A DNA stretch of 64,000 nucleotides from positions 1 through 64,000 of the forward strand of contig NZ_SLWA01000003.1 in NCBI RefSeq assembly GCF_004345565.1. Direction: 5' to 3'. Of the stretch, positions 27,084-35,517 are shown one piece after another. Positions within the stretch are counted from its first letter, which is position 1, and every line of letters starts with the position of its first letter. Below the pieces are notes generated by a model, which did no database searches, was not told where the DNA came from, and saw only the letters and a list, made by a program, of their open reading frames with translations. This DNA comes from Flavobacterium circumlabens. GTDB taxonomy: Bacteria > Bacteroidota > Bacteroidia > Flavobacteriales > Flavobacteriaceae. The position numbers and the translations under genes were made by a program.

Positions 27084-29249
27084 ATGAAAACCAAATTACT
27101 CTTTACAATTACCGTTTTATTTTTTGCAGCTTTTGTTTCTGCCCAAAATACGATTTCCGGCAAAGTGCTCGACCAAAAAGGAAAACCGGTTCCGGGAGCC
27201 AACATTTACATTGACGGAACGTATGACGGAGCTACAAGTTCTGAAACCGGTGAATTTTCTTTTGAAACGACAACAACGGGAAATCAGTTTTTGATAGTGA
27301 GCTTCCTGCTTTATGATACCTTCAAACAAGAAATTGATGTTACCAATTATAAAGACCAAACGGTTAAATTAAGAGAAAATGTAAATGCTCTTGACGCCGT
27401 AGTGATCACAGCCGGAACTTTAGAATCGGGAGATAAGGCGAGAGTTTCAGTGTTAAAACCTTTGGATATTGTTACCACTGCGGGCTCTGCCGGAAATATT
27501 ATTGCCGCTTTGCAGACTTTGCCGGGGACACAGACCGTTGGGGAAGACGGACGTTTATTTGTTCGTGGAGGAGAAGCCAGCGAAACACAAACTTTCGTTG
27601 ACGGACTTCGTGTAGCGCAGCCTTACGGTGCAAGTACTAATAATTTGCCGACCAGAAGCCGATTTTCTCCTTTTTTGTTTAGTGGAATCGCTTTTTCTAC
27701 TGGTGGTTATTCTGCGGAATATGGCGAAGCTTTGTCGAGTGTTTTACTTTTGAATACTCAGGATGAACCGGATCAGAATAAGACAGATATCGCTTTAATG
27801 ACGGTTGGTTTAGGAGTAGGGAATACCCAAAAATGGAAAAAAAGCTCGTTCAGTATCAATACCAATTACATCAATTTAGCGCCTTACCAGGCCGTTATTC
27901 CACAAAATGTAGATTGGAATAATCCATACCAGTCTCTGGGTGGGGAAGCTGTTTATCGTTATCATTTTACAAATGGAATCTTTAAATTGTATGCTGCTTT
28001 CGATTCTGAAAAATTCGATTTGAATCAGAAAAATATAAATTTTGCCGAACCGGTCAGAACGGATTTAAACAATAATAATTTTTATCTGAATGCTTCTTAC
28101 AAAGGAGATTTTGGAACCGGCTGGCAACTGACTTCGGGAATAAGTTACGGGTACAGCAAAAACAAAGTCAAATTTGATATTAACGATGTTGATACTAATG
28201 AAAATGCGGCACAACTAAAATTGAAATTGAGAAAAAATGTTTCCAATTACTTTAAATTATCTTTTGGAGCCGATTATTTCATTACCAAATTTAATGAAAA
28301 CTTCAATGATAATATTTCGATTAAAGTAGCAAATGGTTACGATTCCAATATTGCGGCTTTTTATACGGAGGGAGATGTTTTGTTTTCGAAGAACCTGGCT
28401 TTGAAAGTAGGTGTAAGGCTTTCGAATAACAGTTTGTTAGATGAAACAAATCTGGCGCCAAGAGCTTCCGTAGCTTACAAAATTTCTAAACATAGCCAGT
28501 TCTCTTTTGCTTATGGGGATTTTTCCCAGACACCGGTGGTTGATTATATCAAGTATTCAAAATACCATCAGTTTGAAAGCGAAAAAGCACAGCATTATAT
28601 TCTGAATTATCAATTTACGAAACCGGGACAAACCTTCAGAGCCGAGGCTTACTATAAAGATTACAGCAATTTGGTTCAGTATAATACAAGAGATATTCAA
28701 TATAATTCGGTTTTCAATAATAACGGTTCCGGTTATGCCAAAGGTTTGGATTTGTTTTGGAGAGACAGCAATTTGTATAAAAATTTAGAATATTGGATTT
28801 CTTATTCTTATATCGATTCGGAAAGACAGTATAAAAACTTTCCTAATATGGCGACACCAAATTTTGTTGCGAATCATAGTTTGTCAATCGTAACCAAATA
28901 TTTCATCACCGATTGGAAATCACAAATTGGTTTCACGAACAGTTACAGTTCCGGAAGACCTTACAACGATCCCAACCAGACACAATTTATGAACGGAAAG
29001 ACAAAGTCCTACAATAGCTTAAGCTTTAACTGGGCGTACTTATTGACCACCCAAAAAATATTGTATTTCTCGGTTTCAAATGTATTAGGAAGTCAAAACG
29101 TTTTCGGATACGATTATGCCAAATTACCGGATGCCAACGGAGTTTACAACAGACAAGCCGTTACCCCAACAGCAGACAGATTCTTCTTTGTTGGTTTCTT
29201 CTGGACGATCAGTCAGAATAAAAACGAGAATCAGTTGAAAAACTTGTAG
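27084..29249 (+). CDS. TonB-dependent receptor with carboxypeptidase-like N-terminal domain
   Basis: From the ATG at 27084 the protein has 721 residues and a clear signal peptide (MKTKLLFTITVLFFAAFVSAQ). A CarboxypepD_reg-like domain follows (ISGKVLDQKGKPVPGANIYIDGTYDGATSSETGEF), then a plug (LQTLPGTQTVGEDGRLFVRGGEASETQTFVDGLRV) and a 22-stranded-type barrel to the C-terminus. It imports a TonB-dependent substrate across the outer membrane; there is no SusD partner, so a siderophore, metal complex or vitamin is as likely as a glycan. It lies upstream of DUF2141 and LytS/LytTR genes on the same strand. Confidence 0.94.
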   Translation: MKTKLLFTITVLFFAAFVSAQNTISGKVLDQKGKPVPGANIYIDGTYDGATSSETGEFSFETTTTGNQFLIVSFLLYDTFKQEIDVTNYKDQTVKLRENVNALDAVVITAGTLESGDKARVSVLKPLDIVTTAGSAGNIIAALQTLPGTQTVGEDGRLFVRGGEASETQTFVDGLRVAQPYGASTNNLPTRSRFSPFLFSGIAFSTGGYSAEYGEALSSVLLLNTQDEPDQNKTDIALMTVGLGVGNTQKWKKSSFSINTNYINLAPYQAVIPQNVDWNNPYQSLGGEAVYRYHFTNGIFKLYAAFDSEKFDLNQKNINFAEPVRTDLNNNNFYLNASYKGDFGTGWQLTSGISYGYSKNKVKFDINDVDTNENAAQLKLKLRKNVSNYFKLSFGADYFITKFNENFNDNISIKVANGYDSNIAAFYTEGDVLFSKNLALKVGVRLSNNSLLDETNLAPRASVAYKISKHSQFSFAYGDFSQTPVVDYIKYSKYHQFESEKAQHYILNYQFTKPGQTFRAEAYYKDYSNLVQYNTRDIQYNSVFNNNGSGYAKGLDLFWRDSNLYKNLEYWISYSYIDSERQYKNFPNMATPNFVANHSLSIVTKYFITDWKSQIGFTNSYSSGRPYNDPNQTQFMNGKTKSYNSLSFNWAYLLTTQKILYFSVSNVLGSQNVFGYDYAKLPDANGVYNRQAVTPTADRFFFVGFFWTISQNKNENQLKNL

Positions 29250-29253
29250 AAAG

Positions 29254-29395
29254 AAGGTTCAGAGTTGCAAAGGTGCAAAGTTACAAAGGTTTAGAATTGT
29301 GATCGTAAAAGCTTTTTTAAAGAAATTATTTGGCAAAATTAGATTTGTAGGATATAAAAAACTTTGAGCCTTTGCACCTTTGTTACTTTGTACCT
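29254..29395. repeat. inverted repeat of the AAAGGTGCAAAG family
   Basis: Left arm 29254-29291 and right arm 29361-29395 consist of 8-9-base quasi-repeats (aaaggtgc, aaagttac) and are mutually complementary. It fills most of the 294-base gap after the TonB-receptor gene; no gene is seen in it. Confidence 0.75.
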
Positions 29396-29468
29396 CAAAG
29401 AAAAAACAATTCAGTAACCAAATTCAACAACTCGGTATCATTTAATTTTAAAACAATAAAATCCGGTA

Positions 29469-29476
29469 TACTTTTG
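29469..29476 (+). promoter_or_regulatory. candidate -7 element upstream of the DUF2141 gene
   Basis: TACTTTTG fits TAnnTTTG, 68 bases before the ATG. Confidence 0.4.
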
Positions 29477-29543
29477 AAGTATAAATTAATAACAGAGTTT
29501 TAATCATCAATAAAAAAACTTAGAACCTTAAAAAATAGAAACC

Positions 29544-29954
29544 ATGACCAAAATTATTACGCTAATCACTTTTTTTATCTGCAGTTTAATGTCTGCACAA
29601 AATGTAAATCTTACTGTTTCCGTTTCAGGTTTGAAAAACAATACAGGGGCTGTCAAAGTAGGTTTGTACAACTCAGACGGTACATTCCTGAACACGACTT
29701 ACAAAAGCATTGTTTCTGAAATTAAAAATAATGAGTTAACCGTTACCTTTAAAGGTATTCCAAAAGGAGAATACGGGATTTCAACGTATCATGATGAAAA
29801 CAGTAATGGAAAGCTGGATAAAAATATGATGGGAATTCCTTCTGAAGCCTATGCGTGTTCGAATAATGCCAGAGGATTTATGGGGCCTCCTTCGTACAAA
29901 GATGCTAAATTTACGGTTAGCAAAGACTCGAAAATAGCTATTGTATTCAACTAA
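29544..29954 (+). CDS. DUF2141 secreted protein
   Basis: This 136-residue protein has a signal peptide (MTKIITLITFFICSLMSAQ) and a DUF2141 beta-sandwich: LTVSVSGLKNNTGAVKVGLYN, FKGIPKGEYGISTYHDENSNGKLDKNMMGIPSEAYACSNN. The D-x-N-x-N-G-K-L-D loop looks like a calcium-binding site (inference). Function unknown; members often occur beside TonB receptors. It heads a plus-strand run that continues into the TPR-like gene and the LytS/2TM genes. Confidence 0.93.
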   Translation: MTKIITLITFFICSLMSAQNVNLTVSVSGLKNNTGAVKVGLYNSDGTFLNTTYKSIVSEIKNNELTVTFKGIPKGEYGISTYHDENSNGKLDKNMMGIPSEAYACSNNARGFMGPPSYKDAKFTVSKDSKIAIVFN

Positions 29955-29991
29955 AAAATAATTAATTAACAACCATTAAAATAAAATTAAA

Positions 29992-30615
29992 ATGAAAAAA
30001 ATAATTACCACCATCGCATTATTTGTAGCCGTAATAAGTTCAGCACAAACACAATTTGAACAAGGAATGGGAAAAGCATTCGGACTTTGGAAAGAAGGAA
30101 AAAATACAGAAGCTTCGGCAATGTTCGAAAGAATAGCGTCTGCAGAAAAAAACAGCTGGCTGCCTAATTATTATGTTGCCTTAGTGAATACAACCAGTGC
30201 TTTTGCAGAAAAAGATAAATCTAAAGCTGATTTATTACTGACTAAAGCGCAGGATGCACTTGATGTTGAATTTATAAAAGATCAGAACAACGCAGAATTA
30301 TACGTTTTGCAGGCTTTACTTTATACCGCCTGGGTGGTACAGGATCCGATGACAAACGCTCAAAAATATTCGGGTAAAGTAATGGAGAATTACGCCAAAG
30401 CTAAGGCAATAGATCCTAATAATCCGAGAGCTGTTTTTGGTGAAGCTGATTATCAGTTAGGAGGAGCAAAATGGACAGGCGTTGATACAAAGCCATTGTG
30501 TGCTCAGGTAGATAAAGCTATCGAACTTTTCGCTACTTTTAAACCGGAAACTCCTTTTTCACCAAAATGGGGATTAGACAGGGCATTGGAAACTCAAAAA
30601 AGTTGTAAAAAATAA
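29992..30615 (+). CDS. secreted TPR-like helical protein
   Basis: This 207-residue protein has a signal peptide (MKKIITTIALFVAVISSAQ). The mature part is helical with weak tetratricopeptide-like pairs (AFGLWKEGKNTEASAMFERIASAEKNSWLPNYYVALVN, YAKAKAIDPNNPRAVFGEADYQLG). It is likely periplasmic and protein-binding, which is inference. It lies 37 bases after DUF2141 and 18 bases before the kinase gene, so all are probably one transcript. Confidence 0.85.
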   Translation: MKKIITTIALFVAVISSAQTQFEQGMGKAFGLWKEGKNTEASAMFERIASAEKNSWLPNYYVALVNTTSAFAEKDKSKADLLLTKAQDALDVEFIKDQNNAELYVLQALLYTAWVVQDPMTNAQKYSGKVMENYAKAKAIDPNNPRAVFGEADYQLGGAKWTGVDTKPLCAQVDKAIELFATFKPETPFSPKWGLDRALETQKSCKK

Positions 30616-30633
30616 TATCATATCAGTTCATAA

Positions 30634-31992
30634 ATGAAAGACCATAGAAATACATTCGCAAATTTGAGAACCGGAACAATCATGTGTTTCAAGATCTCTA
30701 TGGTCTTTACAATCATATTTTCAGCTTTTTTAGGAGCCGATTTAACTGTTAAAAATGTACTGCTGACGTTCTTTTTAAGCTGCCTTTATTCCTTTGGACT
30801 CGGTTTTGGAAATGGCTTTCTGAATGTTCTTTTAGATAAAAAATGGGACTGGCTGGAACAAACCAACCTGAGGGTTTATTACGGCATTCTGTGTACTGTT
30901 TTATATACTGTTCCGGCCGTTTTAGGAATCAACTATATCATTTTTGTGGTAGTTCAGAACCTTTCCTTAGATAAGTTTTTTAGTGAAAGAATGATTTGGG
31001 TACACCTTTTTTATATCATTTTATCTTTGGGAGTCTCCACTTTCATGCAGGCCAGGAGCTTTATGGTAAAATGGAAACAGGCTTCGAAATTTGAAGTAAC
31101 CCAGCAAAAGATTATCGCTGGAACGGCAAATGCAAAATTCGAAAGTTTAAAGAATCAGATAGATCCGCATTTTCTTTTTAATAGTTTAAATGTGCTGAGT
31201 TCCCTGATTGAAGAAAACCCGGATAATGCACAGCGTTTCACCACTTCTTTGTCTAAAATCTATCGTTATGTTTTAGAACAGAAAGATAAGGAACTGGTTT
31301 CTGTTGAAGAGGAATTGTCTTTTGCCAAAACCTATATGAATTTGTTAAAGATGCGTTTCGAAAACAGTTTGTTTTACGAATTACCTTCAGAAGGTATAAA
31401 TCCGGATGCAAAAGTAGTTCCGTTGTCACTACAGCTTTTACTCGAAAATACAGTAAAGCACAATGTGGTAAGTGAGCAAAAACCATTGCATATCAGAATT
31501 TTTATTGACGGCGACTGTCTCGCCATCCAGAATAATTTTCAGAAGAAAGAAGTATTACAGGATCGTCAGGGAGTTGGTTTGCAAAACATCGTAAACCGAT
31601 ATGGAATTATAACCAACAGGAAGGTTCTGATTGAACAAAACGAAGAAAATTTTACCGTTAAAATTCCAATTTTAACCAAACAAATTTCAGTTATGGAAAC
31701 AAGTGCAGAATATAGTGATGAGAATAAAGCCTATTTCAGGGCTAAAAAGAGAGTAGAAGAGTTAAAGGGATTTTATGCAAACGTAATTTCATATTGTTGT
31801 GTGATTCCGTGTTTAATTTTTGTAAATTTAACCTACTCTCCTGGATTTCAATGGTTTTGGTTTTCGGCTTTAGGCTGGGGATTTGGAGTTACCATGCATG
31901 CTTTCAAAGTGTTTGGGTATAGCTCTGATTGGGAAGAACGAAAAATCAGGGAAATTTTAGAAAAAGAGAACAACCCAAAAACCTGGAAATAA
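30634..31992 (+). CDS. LytS-type sensor kinase with a C-terminal 2TM domain
   Basis: This 452-residue protein has four N-terminal membrane segments (about 18-138), a His_kinase domain with QIDPHFLFNSLNVLSSL (H-box), an ATPase domain with LLENTVKHN and GVGLQNIVNRYG, and then an unusual extra C-terminal 2TM domain (about 360-452: RVEELKGFYANVISY, two helices, GWGFGVTMHAFKVFG, WEERKIREILEK). The kinase core resembles YehU/LytS kinases paired with LytTR regulators; that regulator lies at 33058. The extra 2TM tail is homologous to the three small proteins encoded immediately downstream. Confidence 0.93.
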   Translation: MKDHRNTFANLRTGTIMCFKISMVFTIIFSAFLGADLTVKNVLLTFFLSCLYSFGLGFGNGFLNVLLDKKWDWLEQTNLRVYYGILCTVLYTVPAVLGINYIIFVVVQNLSLDKFFSERMIWVHLFYIILSLGVSTFMQARSFMVKWKQASKFEVTQQKIIAGTANAKFESLKNQIDPHFLFNSLNVLSSLIEENPDNAQRFTTSLSKIYRYVLEQKDKELVSVEEELSFAKTYMNLLKMRFENSLFYELPSEGINPDAKVVPLSLQLLLENTVKHNVVSEQKPLHIRIFIDGDCLAIQNNFQKKEVLQDRQGVGLQNIVNRYGIITNRKVLIEQNEENFTVKIPILTKQISVMETSAEYSDENKAYFRAKKRVEELKGFYANVISYCCVIPCLIFVNLTYSPGFQWFWFSALGWGFGVTMHAFKVFGYSSDWEERKIREILEKENNPKTWK

Positions 31993-31994
31993 GT

Positions 31995-32324
31995 ATGGAA
32001 ACGAATTGTAACAAGGATCATGAAAGATTTGAGTTTCAGCAAATCTTCAGGAAAAAGGCAGTAAAGCTCAGATCTTTTTATATGCATGCGCTTGTTTATG
32101 CATTAGGATTAGTAGTTTTTGTGGTAAAGGAATATTATGGAGTTCCACTGAACTTCTTTCCATTCCAATATTTAAATCATGTTGTAATGATAATCTGGAC
32201 CTCGGTGTTTTTATTTTCTGCAATAGATTTATTTCTTTCTTTTAAAGTTTTTGGAGAGGAATGGGAGGAACGTAAACTGAAACATATTTTAGAGAAAAGA
32301 CAAAAAAAACAAAAATGGGTGTGA
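31995..32324 (+). CDS. 2TM domain-containing protein, first copy
   Basis: This 109-residue protein, taken from the ATG 2 bases after the kinase stop, starts METNCNKDHERFEFQQ. It contains the 2TM layout: KAVKLRSFYMHALVYA, two membrane helices, and a C-terminal amphipathic tail EEWEERKLKHILEKRQKKQKW. It lacks the usual G-F-Y (here S-F-Y) and the H-A/G-x-K-V-F-G core is changed (FLSFKVFGEEW). An open frame extends upstream, but the internal ATG fits the other 2TM starts better. Confidence 0.88.
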   Translation: METNCNKDHERFEFQQIFRKKAVKLRSFYMHALVYALGLVVFVVKEYYGVPLNFFPFQYLNHVVMIIWTSVFLFSAIDLFLSFKVFGEEWEERKLKHILEKRQKKQKWV

Positions 32325-32326
32325 TC

Positions 32327-32632
32327 ATGGAAATAAATTATAATGAAGAGGACAGATACTATCTTGCAAAAAAGAAAGTAGAAAATATTAAAGGCTTTTA
32401 TGGTAATCTTACCGCCTTTATTGGGGTTAATATTATTTTAATTATCATTAATTTGTGGACATCTCCACAGTATTTATGGTTTTTCTGGCCACTATTGTGG
32501 TGGGGAGTAGGAGTTCTTTTTCATGGGTTAAAAGTTTTTGAAGTATTTCCGGTTTTAGGTAAAGACTGGGAAGAAAGAAAAATCAAGGAATTGATGGAAA
32601 AAGAAAAAGAGAGCAAAAACAAATGGCAATAA
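32327..32632 (+). CDS. 2TM domain-containing protein, second copy
   Basis: This 101-residue protein starts at the ATG at 32327 (MEINYNEEDRYYLAKKKVENIKGFYGNL); an upstream ATG at 32315 would add four residues and overlap the previous gene. It has two membrane helices separated by SPQYLWFFWP, then WWGVGVLFHGLKVFEVFPVLGKDWEERKIKELMEKEKES. It is the most canonical 2TM copy of the set. It likely sits in the inner membrane and may contact the kinase (inference). Confidence 0.9.
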   Translation: MEINYNEEDRYYLAKKKVENIKGFYGNLTAFIGVNIILIIINLWTSPQYLWFFWPLLWWGVGVLFHGLKVFEVFPVLGKDWEERKIKELMEKEKESKNKWQ

Positions 32633-32650
32633 TATAATTCAAATAAAAAA

Positions 32651-33019
32651 ATGGGACGATTTAGAAGACGTATGTACGAAGAATATGCACACGAATTTAG
32701 CACAGACGAAAGCTATAACATAGCTTACAGAAAAGTAAAAAAAATAAAAGGATTTTACTCGCATTTGAAGGTTTATGTTATAGTGAATGCTATTATCATT
32801 ATTTCAAGTTTGAACAGGGACTTTGTTGGAAATCATTTTGAATTGAGAGGGTTTCAGAACTGGGAAGTTTATTCGACAGCATTTTACTGGGGGATTGCTT
32901 TAGCCATTCATGCCTTTACAGTTTTTGGGCCTGATATCTTCTTCAATAAGGATTGGGAGGATAAAAAAATCAAAAAATATATGGAGAAAGAAGTAGAGAG
33001 TAAGAGTAAATGGGAGTAA
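32651..33019 (+). CDS. 2TM domain-containing protein, third copy
   Basis: This 122-residue protein has a basic N-terminus (MGRFRRRMYEEY), then YRKVKKIKGFYSHLKVYVIVNAIIII, a longer loop (DFVGNHFELRGFQNWEVYS) and GIALAIHAFTVFGPDIFFNKDWEDKKIKKYMEKEVES. It shares the K-G-F-Y and K-D-W-E-(E/D)-(R/K)-K-I-K motifs with its neighbours. It lies between the second 2TM gene (18 bases) and the LytTR gene (38 bases). Confidence 0.9.
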   Translation: MGRFRRRMYEEYAHEFSTDESYNIAYRKVKKIKGFYSHLKVYVIVNAIIIISSLNRDFVGNHFELRGFQNWEVYSTAFYWGIALAIHAFTVFGPDIFFNKDWEDKKIKKYMEKEVESKSKWE

Positions 33020-33057
33020 CTTTAAAATTTATTTTTTCAAATTTTGCATATCAATAG

Positions 33058-33825
33058 ATGATCACATTAATTATAGAAGACGAAAAACCAGCTGCAAGAT
33101 TGTTGCAGCGGAAACTTGAAAAGTTAGATATTGCTGTAGAAACGATGTTGCACTCTGTAGAAGAATCAATTCATTGGTTCAGCAATAACAAACATCCCGA
33201 TTTAATTTTTCTGGATATTCAGCTATCAGACGGTTTGTCGTTTGAAATTTTTGAAAAAATAAACATTACAAGCGCCATTATTTTTACCACTGCTTATGAT
33301 GAATATGCATTAAAAGCTTTTAAGCTTAACAGTATCGATTATCTTCTGAAACCTATTGATGAAGATGATCTCGATGTTGCGGTTACTAAGTTTAAAACCC
33401 GCCTTCCTAAATTGGGAACAGAAACCACAAACCTTCAGCTCGATTTTGAGCAAATCAGGAAAATGCTGTCTAATCCCTTTGAAAAGAACTATAAAAAACG
33501 ATTTACAGTCAAAATAGGACAACACTTAAAAGTGATTACCACTGATGAGATTGAATGTTTCTTTAGTGAAAATAAAGGGACCTACATTCATACTTTCGAA
33601 AACAGAAACTACCTAATCGACTCCACTTTAGAGATTCTCGAACAGGAATTGGATATGAAAGATTTCTTTCGCGTAAGCAGAAAATTTATTGTTCCGCTTA
33701 CGGCAATAAAGGAAATTCAGGTTTACACCAATTCGCGTCTGAAAGTTATTTTACCGTCTTATAAAGAAGATGAGGTTATTGTAAGCCGCGAAAAAGTTCA
33801 GGATTTTAAGAGTTGGCTGGGATAG
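33058..33825 (+). CDS. LytTR family response regulator
   Basis: This 255-residue protein has an N-terminal receiver (IIEDEKPAARLL, phosphoacceptor Asp in LIFLDIQLSDG, TTAY, Lys in YLLKPID) and a C-terminal LytTR DNA-binding domain (about 145-255: RFTVKIGQHLKVITTDEIECFFSENKGTYIH, FFRVSRKFIVPLTAI). It is the presumed partner of the LytS-type kinase at 30634, with three 2TM genes between them. Its 3' end overlaps the convergent heme A synthase gene by 20 bases. Confidence 0.96.
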   Translation: MITLIIEDEKPAARLLQRKLEKLDIAVETMLHSVEESIHWFSNNKHPDLIFLDIQLSDGLSFEIFEKINITSAIIFTTAYDEYALKAFKLNSIDYLLKPIDEDDLDVAVTKFKTRLPKLGTETTNLQLDFEQIRKMLSNPFEKNYKKRFTVKIGQHLKVITTDEIECFFSENKGTYIHTFENRNYLIDSTLEILEQELDMKDFFRVSRKFIVPLTAIKEIQVYTNSRLKVILPSYKEDEVIVSREKVQDFKSWLG

Positions 33826-34831
33826 TTTTCTTCGCTTCCAGAATCACATAAAACTGAATTCCGAATAGGATAGAGGCTAAAACCAAATGTATGGCCTGGC
33901 TCCCCAATGGGAAATCAAGATACGCCATAGCCATTCCGGTTAGAATTTCTATTCCAATGATAAACAATACCCAGTTTATTTTTGAAAAACCTAAGTTTAG
34001 TTTTCTGTTCTTATTGAATAAATACACATTTACAAGTAAAACGATAATCGAAAAGGAACGATGGATGTAAAAAGTAACGGAAGGATTTTGCAGCCAAAGA
34101 ATACTTTCCGTCAGACCGTTTTTTACCTGTTCATCAACAAACTGACGTACTTGTGTACCAATAGCAACTTGAATTAGAGTCAGTAAAAGCGAAAATAAAA
34201 GTATTTTTTTAAATCCGGAATTGTATGTTACGGCAGTCAATTTTGGTCTTGCTAATTGAATAATGTATAAAATTACCGCAACAATTACCAAAGCCATTAC
34301 CATATGCACGGTTATCTTTATCGGGTTTAATACAGAATAAACCACTTTGGCTCCTAACCAGGCCTGAAAGCCCATCATAAAAACAACCAGCCAGGAAAGC
34401 AGTGTAATTCTTTTCTTTTCCCTCCAGAATTTAAAGGAAACAACGGCCATAAAAAAACAAGCCATACCGGCCAATGCCCCGAATAAACGGTTAATGTATT
34501 CTATCCAGGTATGCAACGGATTGAAAATCGCATAATCGTGTTTGGTGTATTTTTCCCAATGCGAAGCATCAAAATTGGTCTCAGTTGTAAAATTATCTTT
34601 CGCAACTAATAGAGTTTCCTCTTTAATAATGACCTGACCTTTTTCGAAAGCACGGTTTGGTGCCCACGTCAGTTCTTTTAAATCCGTTGGCGGAATATAA
34701 TAACCAAAACACTTTGGCCAGTCCGGACAGCCCATTCCGGAACCTGTCATTCGAACTAAGGCTCCTGCGACAATTACTAAATAAACTAAAACTAATGCTG
34801 TTTTTGCGATTGCAGGGAAGTGTTTTTTCAT
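33806..34831 (-). CDS. ctaA: heme A synthase, COX15/CtaA family
   Basis: This 341-residue protein has about eight membrane helices. Hallmarks are VIVAGALVRMTGSGMGCPDWPKCFGYYIPP at the N-terminus, then NPLHTWIEYINRLFGALAG with a conserved His, WLGAKVV and a second half QVAIGTQVRQFVDE with IHRSFSI. It oxidises the C8 methyl of heme O to give heme A for cytochrome oxidase. The C-x-x-W-P-K-C pair is present. No ctaB or cox genes are in the window. Its 3' end overlaps the LytTR gene convergently. Confidence 0.95.
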   Translation of the reverse strand: MKKHFPAIAKTALVLVYLVIVAGALVRMTGSGMGCPDWPKCFGYYIPPTDLKELTWAPNRAFEKGQVIIKEETLLVAKDNFTTETNFDASHWEKYTKHDYAIFNPLHTWIEYINRLFGALAGMACFFMAVVSFKFWREKKRITLLSWLVVFMMGFQAWLGAKVVYSVLNPIKITVHMVMALVIVAVILYIIQLARPKLTAVTYNSGFKKILLFSLLLTLIQVAIGTQVRQFVDEQVKNGLTESILWLQNPSVTFYIHRSFSIIVLLVNVYLFNKNRKLNLGFSKINWVLFIIGIEILTGMAMAYLDFPLGSQAIHLVLASILFGIQFYVILEAKKTIPANS

Positions 34832-34923
34832 TTTTTTTGAGTGCCTGAGATTCTTAGTTGTTGAGGTTCTATGTTTTTTTAAATTTATTTAATTGGAAAA
34901 TTTTCAGGATTTTGTCTCGTATC

Positions 34924-35190
34924 CTAAATGTCAAGAACAACAATTTGAGTATTTGTAATTTGGTAAATCAATTCAAAATGACTCAAAATTTTAAGTCTGA
35001 CATTTGAATTATTTGATTCAATAGCGCTTTCCGGAAATTTTACAATTTGTTTTAATGATTCCTGAAGTAAAACGTTTAATTTTCTACTGTACGATGTTGA
35101 TTTATTTCTTTGATTCCAATACAAAAAAATAGCGTATTTTGATTCTTTTGCAAATGAAGTCCAAACTATTTTTCTTGTTCTTTGAACCAT
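34924..35190 (-). CDS. RelE/ParE-type toxin
   Basis: An 88-residue basic protein with the ParE/RelE fold pattern: RKIVWTSFAKESKYAIFLYWNQRNKSTSYSRKLNVLLQESLKQI, a loop, then RLKILSHFELIYQITNTQIVVLDI. Overlap by 25 bases with the upstream small gene is typical of a toxin-antitoxin pair. Whether it acts on gyrase (ParE) or ribosomal mRNA (RelE) cannot be told. The frame is intact. Confidence 0.85.
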   Translation of the reverse strand: MVQRTRKIVWTSFAKESKYAIFLYWNQRNKSTSYSRKLNVLLQESLKQIVKFPESAIESNNSNVRLKILSHFELIYQITNTQIVVLDI

Positions 35191-35465
35191 TGTTCTAATT
35201 CAATTTGAGCTTCTTCATTCGAGACAAAATCTCCGTTTTCGTATTGTTGTAACGCAATGTTTATTTTCTTTTGTTCAGCCTCAGAAAAAATTCTGATATT
35301 CTTAGTTTTTAATTTTTCATATGCTGCAACAGGTTCATTGACTGAAGATAAATCCTCTCCTGATTCACCAGAATCTAATAAAGATTTTATTTTTAGTAAT
35401 AAATCAAGATCATTGGTTTCCATTATTTTTTTTATCAGATCTAATTTTAGTTCGGCGATATCCAT
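35166..35465 (-). CDS. antitoxin partner of the RelE/ParE toxin
   Basis: This 99-residue acidic protein precedes and overlaps the toxin gene. The N-terminus (MDIAELKLDLIKKIMETNDLDLLLKIKSLL) and the C-terminal helix (NGDFVSNEEAQIELEQWFKEQEK) are the pattern of Bacteroidota antitoxins, in which the C-terminus wraps the toxin. No classical DNA-binding motif stands out; family assignment is by context. Confidence 0.82.
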   Translation of the reverse strand: MDIAELKLDLIKKIMETNDLDLLLKIKSLLDSGESGEDLSSVNEPVAAYEKLKTKNIRIFSEAEQKKINIALQQYENGDFVSNEEAQIELEQWFKEQEK

Positions 35466-35517
35466 AACTTTTAATTTTTATAAAATTAAATAAAATCCGT
35501 TATAATCCCGGGAATGA

